Source of the DNA: Gammaproteobacteria bacterium
Lineage (GTDB): Bacteria > Pseudomonadota > Gammaproteobacteria > Pseudomonadales > Halomonadaceae
DNA length: 8,207 bases
Assembly (NCBI GenBank): GCA_023485185.1
Contig: JAMCZP010000315.1
Coordinates: 1 to 8,207, forward strand
Direction of reading: 5' to 3'
Shown: positions 6,534-8,207 of the stretch, in pieces
Numbering within the stretch: position 1 is the first letter of the stretch
How the letters are laid out: each line of letters opens with the position of its first letter
The notes under the pieces: generated by a model
What the model was told of the DNA's origin: nothing
The model's database searches: none
The model's input: only the letters and a program-made list of their open reading frames with translations
Made by a program: the position numbers and the translations under genes

Positions 6534-7496
6534 ATGAAGATAGGATTTTCGTTATTTACACTGATTCACCAGCGCCAAGATAAGCCACAGTTTATAACGT
6601 CGACCCGCGTCGACTCACTAAAGAACGAACCAGCCACAGCAAAGGCTGAAGACGACCCGTTCACAAAGCGCCTTAAAAAGCAGCAGGAAGCGCTGGAGAA
6701 ATTGGCGTCGCTACCAACGCCAAAGGAAGCCGCCCAGCAGCAGGCCACCGAGAAAGTGGGCTTCCTGCGCCAGCGGATTGAAATGCTGAAAGCCATGATG
6801 GCCTTCGCCTCTCCTGAACAGCTTAAAAACCTGGCCAAGGAACTCAAGAGCATCGCCCGAGAGCTTGCCGGTGCGGCTAAGCTATTGAACAATCAAGGTG
6901 GTGGTGCTGGCATGACTGCTATCCCATCCGTGGTTCCAACAGCAGCCTCAACGACAGTAGCCCAAGCCAGCGGGGCCGATTCAGCCGCAGCCCAATCGGG
7001 TGGTGATGAGAGCGCTGAAGCAACGGTGTCGAGTGACGCGCAGCAAGCTGAAGCCAATGCGCAAACAGCAGAGGAAGAAGTAGAAAAGAGCTCTGAGGAA
7101 AAGGCGGAGCAAGAGGCCGAAAAAGCAGCGGACGAGCCTGAAGGCGAAGAATCCAGCGAGCTCGGCTTATTACCTAGCCTCCCCAATCTCATTCAGAATG
7201 AAGACAACCGCTCGAAATCCAGCGGCGCCAGCGCTAGTGAACATGCACTACGCGGCGTCCTGACTGACGCCCAGAAAGCGCTGCGCGAAGCCGTTAACGA
7301 ACTCAAAATTCGGCTGAGAGAAGAAGACAAAGAAGCCCGCCGTGAGCTGAAGAAAGCGGAAGAGGACATGGCGAAGGCCGATCGCGCTATTGCGGCATCA
7401 ACCTCTGATGCCCTCTACTCCTCCTTAGGGCAGTTACTGCCTTCAACATCAATCGCGGTGTCAGTGTTGCCATCATCAATCAATATTGAGGTGTAG
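6534..7496 (+). CDS. Hypothetical protein, Ala/Glu/Lys-rich with coiled-coil segments
   Basis: A 320-residue protein I do not recognise. It starts MKIGFSLFTLIHQRQ, which is not a typical signal peptide, and has no Cys or Trp. Three zones are visible. Residues about 40-118 are charged and probably helical (FTKRLKKQQEALEKLASL, RQRIEMLKAMMAF, LKNLAKELKSIARELAGAAK). Residues about 120-215 are low complexity, first Ala/Ser/Thr then strongly acidic (EEEVEKSSEEKAEQEAEKAA). Residues 243-288 form a second charged helix (LREAVNELKIRLREEDKEAR), and the end is Ser/Ile/Val-rich. AAGAGG (6520-6525) suits ATG 6534; ATG 6528 would add two residues. It lies 65 bases after xseA and ends in a strong terminator. 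A structural or surface-associated role is possible, but there is no evidence for one. Confidence 0.8.
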   Translation: MKIGFSLFTLIHQRQDKPQFITSTRVDSLKNEPATAKAEDDPFTKRLKKQQEALEKLASLPTPKEAAQQQATEKVGFLRQRIEMLKAMMAFASPEQLKNLAKELKSIARELAGAAKLLNNQGGGAGMTAIPSVVPTAASTTVAQASGADSAAAQSGGDESAEATVSSDAQQAEANAQTAEEEVEKSSEEKAEQEAEKAADEPEGEESSELGLLPSLPNLIQNEDNRSKSSGASASEHALRGVLTDAQKALREAVNELKIRLREEDKEARRELKKAEEDMAKADRAIAASTSDALYSSLGQLLPSTSIAVSVLPSSINIEV

Positions 7497-7504
7497 CCAT
7501 AAAT

Positions 7505-7540
7505 AAGGCGCTACTTTTATCAGTAGCGCCTTGGTGTTTT
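7505..7540. terminator. Strong bidirectional intrinsic terminator
   Basis: An 11-bp stem (7505-7515 with 7522-7532, core GGCGCTAC/GTAGCGCC, 6-base loop) is followed by GGTGTTTT on the plus strand. On the minus strand the stem is followed by ATTTATGG, with two Ts at its 3' end. It begins eight bases after the stop of the 320-residue gene and lies 32 bases past the stop of the convergent 47-codon gene, so it probably ends both transcripts. A second, bulged hairpin (TTTACAGCAC with GTGCTAAA, 7538-7563) sits just beside it. Confidence 0.85.
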
Positions 7541-7571
7541 ACAGCACATTCCATCGTGCTAAACGTCGCCG

Positions 7572-7715
7572 TTAATGGCCTTTTTTCTGCTCGTCCGATT
7601 TTTTGCTGTCGGAGCCTTTATTAACGTGATGGGTATCCGGCATCGGGTTGGCATCGTCGTGATGATCGTCACGATTTTTAGGGGCTTTTTTATCTTTCTC
7701 ATTGGGCTGGTTCAT
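7572..7715 (-). CDS. Small hydrophilic His/Asp/Lys-rich protein (47 aa)
   Basis: An ORF of 47 codons on the minus strand beginning MNQPNEKDKKAPKNRDDHHD and ending KSDEQKKGH. TAAGGA at 7728-7723 lies seven bases before the ATG. The protein is highly charged, with no hydrophobic segment, and is probably disordered in solution. It contains DDHHDDANPMPDTHH (16-30), an Asp/His cluster that could bind metal ions, followed by a Lys-rich tail. The good ribosome binding site, the charged composition and the position converging on a bidirectional terminator support a real gene. The plus-strand reading frame over the same bases (about 7575-7787, Phe/Val/Ile-rich, no ribosome binding site) is its shadow. 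I do not recognise a family. Confidence 0.65.
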   Translation of the reverse strand: MNQPNEKDKKAPKNRDDHHDDANPMPDTHHVNKGSDSKKSDEQKKGH

Positions 7716-8030
7716 CGCTTTTTCCTTACTGTCAGTGGTGTTAACTTCTTAAATCCCTTGGCCTATAAAGCCATCGAGACTCCCTGAATAGCGTAATGAG
7801 CTTAATAGAAAGCGAGCACCTATCGCTTTAAGCTGCCTTAACTGTAGTCCTTCTAATGCTATTTTCAATCCATCTAAAAACATATCCAAAAGCGCGATAA
7901 ATTCTTAAAAACATAGCAAGATCACAACCTTATATAAAATAACCCATTAAAAACAAGCTCCATTAGTAATAACAATGCCTATGATGAACGGGCACTATCA
8001 GCTTCATCTCTGTTGGTTTTAATATGCCTA
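7716..8030. other. A+T-rich intergenic stretch without a recognisable gene
   Basis: I find no ORF with a ribosome binding site on either strand. It probably holds the promoter of the 47-codon gene. A weak candidate on the minus strand is TTGAAA and TACAGT with a 16-base gap (about 7867-7840), far upstream. A 12-bp bulged hairpin lies at 7799-7834. Bases 7865-7965 are notably A+T-rich with several A runs. A 14-codon ORF at 7976 on the plus strand has no ribosome binding site. Confidence 0.5.
7799..7834. repeat. Bulged inverted repeat
   Basis: AGCTTAA (7799-7805) pairs with TTAAGCT (7828-7834), and AGCGA (7811-7815) pairs with TCGCT (7823-7827). The five bases TAGAA bulge on the left arm, and the loop is seven bases. 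The 12 pairs are perfect apart from the bulge. No T tract follows, so a terminator is unlikely. It lies 84 bases upstream of the 47-codon gene's start. Confidence 0.5.
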
Positions 8031-8032
8031 TA

Positions 8033-8064
8033 AAACAGTGGCCGCCTTCAGGTGACCACTGTTT
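8033..8064 (-). terminator. Hairpin terminator for the gene at the right edge
   Basis: AAACAGTGG (8033-8041) pairs perfectly with CCACTGTTT (8056-8064), with a 14-base loop containing GGTGACC. On the minus strand the stem ends in TTT and continues TATAGG, a modest T tract. It starts five bases after the stop codon of the minus-strand ORF at 8070. On the plus strand the tail is GTTGATT, which is weaker. Confidence 0.6.
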
Positions 8065-8069
8065 GTTGA

Positions 8070-8207
8070 TTAAGGCGTTCGATTTGTCCCCGCGCCCTGG
8101 GTATTGCCAGATGGTGTATTCGAGTTTGCCAAACCTGAGCTATGTCGCTCAGGGCTAGCTAAACCAGGGCTGTCTCGCTGCTCAGGAATGTTTTTGTCAG
8201 CAGGCGC
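8070..8207 (-). CDS. C-terminal end of an unidentified protein (cut by window edge)
   Basis: On the minus strand 45 codons are open from the window edge to TAA at 8072-8070, with a hairpin terminator directly after. The peptide begins APADKNIPEQRDSPGLASPE and ends NTQGAGTNRTP. It is rich in Ser, Pro, Gly, Asn and Thr and poor in hydrophobic residues, like a disordered C-terminal tail. I cannot name it. A stop-free stretch of 45 codons could arise by chance; the composition and terminator make a gene end more likely than not. Confidence 0.5.
   Translation of the reverse strand, partial: APADKNIPEQRDSPGLASPERHSSGLANSNTPSGNTQGAGTNRTP

Noticed and set aside
6566..7192. Minus-strand Ser/Ala-rich frames antisense to the 320-residue gene
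   Set aside because: The Ser/Ala/Cys bias is what Glu, Ala and Lys codons give when read in reverse.
7575..7787. Plus-strand 70-codon Phe/Val/Ile-rich frame resembling a membrane protein
   Set aside because: It is antisense to the 47-codon gene; Asp/Lys/His codons read backwards give this hydrophobic pattern. It has no ribosome binding site.

Overview
The window looks like chromosomal DNA from a gammaproteobacterium, most likely Halomonas or a close relative in the Halomonadaceae. The basis is the guaA-guaB / xseA neighbourhood (guaB and xseA also diverge in E. coli), strongly conserved housekeeping proteins and fairly high G+C coding sequence. The genus is an inference from gene content and protein style, not from a database match.

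Layout. Positions 1-1644, minus strand: the first 25 codons of guaA (GMP synthetase), preceded in transcription by complete guaB (IMP dehydrogenase). Together they convert IMP to GMP. A hairpin with a T-rich tail lies between them, and a good sigma70-type promoter precedes guaB. Positions 1860-3587, plus strand: a SWIM zinc-finger protein of about 575 residues, divergent from guaB. Nine bases after its stop lies a fragment of xseA (first about 22 codons) that breaks off into unrelated A+T-rich DNA. Positions about 3663-5118: an inserted segment holding two convergent genes, a PD-(D/E)XK nuclease-fold protein and a small protein with an OGFr (opioid growth factor receptor-like) domain. Positions 5119-6468: complete xseA, large subunit of exonuclease VII, whose first codons repeat the fragment at 3597. 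Positions 6534-7496: an unrecognised 320-residue, Ala/Glu/Lys-rich, coiled-coil-like protein ending in a strong intrinsic terminator. Positions 7572-7715, minus strand: a 47-codon hydrophilic small gene converging on that terminator. Positions 7716-8030: A+T-rich DNA without a recognisable gene. Positions 8070-8207, minus strand: the apparent 3' end of another gene, followed by a hairpin.

The main point of interest is the xseA locus. The remnant and the intact gene start are about 85% identical over 66 bases. Residues 9-22 are identical, and the only differences there are three synonymous ones. This suggests that a small cargo segment arrived with its own xseA 5' end, displaced the native one, and left xseA functional but separated from the SWIM gene with which it was probably co-transcribed. 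No integrase or transposase is visible, so the mechanism may be homologous recombination or an element mobilised in trans. The nuclease plus OGFr-domain cargo is a candidate, unproven, defence or accessory module.
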